The translations under genes and the position numbers were made by a program. The notes beneath the pieces were generated by a model. It searched no databases. It saw only the letters and a list, made by a program, of their open reading frames with translations, and was not told the DNA's origin. From Nisaea denitrificans DSM 18348 (GTDB lineage: Bacteria > Pseudomonadota > Alphaproteobacteria > Thalassobaculales > Thalassobaculaceae), in the NCBI RefSeq assembly GCF_000426505.1, contig NZ_KE384531.1, positions 247,384 to 311,383 on the forward strand: a stretch of DNA of 64,000 bases. The letters run 5' to 3'. Shown piece after piece: positions 63,408 through 64,000 of this stretch (positions are counted from its first letter, which is position 1; each line of letters begins with the position of its first letter).

Positions 63408-64000
63408 GCGTGGTTTTCCTTCATATCGTCATGGTCGAGATCGCGGGGTTTCGGCAGGTGCGGAAATTGACCGGTTTGTTCCAGCTTCTCGAAAATACTC
63501 CGCCAGAATGTTTCCGGACGATAGTGTTCCTGCGCATAGTCTCGCGCCGCCGCTGCGATGCGTTCCCGCTCGCTTTCGTGATCGAGGTAATAGCGAAGTT
63601 TCTCCAACAAATCTTCCTTGGTGGAGAAGGGGATATAATGTTCGTACGGCCTGAACCAATCGGGCGTTATGTCGTTTTCGGATTCAAACAGCAATGCACC
63701 GGCTTCAATCGCTTCAAAGACCCGTGCTTTCAAATGGTGCATGGGGCGATCATACGGATGGAACACTCTGGTCACGTGATGATAGTCCCATCCCGATAAC
63801 AGCGTGAAACTCGAAAAATTTATGATGATTCGCGAGCGCCGCATGACCGCAGCGTATTCGTCATTACTCAACCTTTTCCCGAGGCCAGACCCAGCCAGAA
63901 AAAGCGGAACGTCATTTTTTTGCAGATAGTCAATTATCGGCTTCCGGTATGTGTAAGCCCCGACAACACTTCCAACAAATGACACATCGATGTCGCGCGC
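63404..64000 (-). CDS. Glycosyltransferase, C-terminal part (5' end outside window)
   Basis: At least 198 residues are visible, open to the right edge of the window. The visible part resembles the C-terminal lobe of Glyco_trans_1-like enzymes: [63 protein letters not shown] (donor-binding E-x7-E area), and a [20 protein letters not shown] end helix. It probably transfers a sugar during surface-polysaccharide assembly. The true start lies beyond the window. Confidence 0.75.
   Translation of the reverse strand, partial: ARDIDVSFVGSVVGAYTYRKPIIDYLQKNDVPLFLAGSGLGKRLSNDEYAAVMRRSRIIINFSSFTLLSGWDYHHVTRVFHPYDRPMHHLKARVFEAIEAGALLFESENDITPDWFRPYEHYIPFSTKEDLLEKLRYYLDHESERERIAAAARDYAQEHYRPETFWRSIFEKLEQTGQFPHLPKPRDLDHDDMKENHA

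Overview
The window is high-GC chromosomal DNA (about 60% over most of its length) from an alphaproteobacterium, most likely a marine, heterotrophic, flagellated member of the Rhodospirillales. This rests on the PetP/PetR regulator pair, the DUF1194 and DUF1217 proteins, the phasin end, the tctCBA and TRAP carriers beside a D-glutamate (dgcN-dgcA) pair, and the PlsC variant motifs. I cannot fix the genus. No prophage, insertion sequence, CRISPR array or rRNA was seen. One tRNA, tRNA-Val(GAC), is present with a clear promoter.

Layout. 1-9.6 kb is core and housekeeping: phasin end, CsaA-like protein, PetP-PetR-histidine kinase operon, ilvE, a thioesterase whose start lies in a hairpin loop, amidase, EamA exporter, ABC-F ATPase and DjlA-like protein. 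9.7-15.7 kb holds a D-lactate dehydrogenase-type flavoprotein, a PAS histidine kinase, a beta-lactamase-fold hydrolase, an agmatinase-family enzyme and an exported protein. 15.8-19.2 kb is an unrecognised three-gene operon whose last gene carries a Lon-like Ser-Lys protease domain joined to a membrane anchor. 19.5-25.5 kb has a DUF1194 vWA protein overlapping a TusA-like gene, then divergent catabolic genes (PLP dehydratase, SDR, UxaA dehydratase, Nudix, amidohydrolase-like).

25.8-30 kb has a chemoreceptor, a zinc-ribbon protein, a methyltransferase and an AT-rich three-helix membrane protein resembling the PycTM (DUF5706) antiphage effectors. 30-35 kb is a compact set in which two paralogous cupredoxins bracket a hybrid histidine kinase, a CheY protein and a DUF4394 protein. 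35-41.6 kb contains plsC, fliL, gamma-glutamyltransferase and a large DUF1217 flagellar-type protein.

41.6-52.4 kb looks like one uptake and catabolic block: aspartate dehydrogenase divergent from two TctC binding proteins, TctB, TctA, DgcN and DgcA, followed by a methyltransferase, an acyl-CoA dehydrogenase and a CoA-transferase. Import of an organic acid or D-amino acid and its conversion to central metabolites fits this order. A TRAP transporter (dctPQM order on the minus strand) converges on it. Both transporters have a strong hairpin just after the binding-protein gene, which would favour binding protein over membrane subunits. 56-59 kb has a HAD phosphatase, a lytic transglycosylase and an N-formylglutamate amidohydrolase. 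After the tRNA and a GFA protein, 60-64 kb is part of a surface-polysaccharide cluster: GDP-mannose 4,6-dehydratase, a second dehydratase-like protein, a sugar C-methyltransferase-type protein and a glycosyltransferase cut by the window edge.
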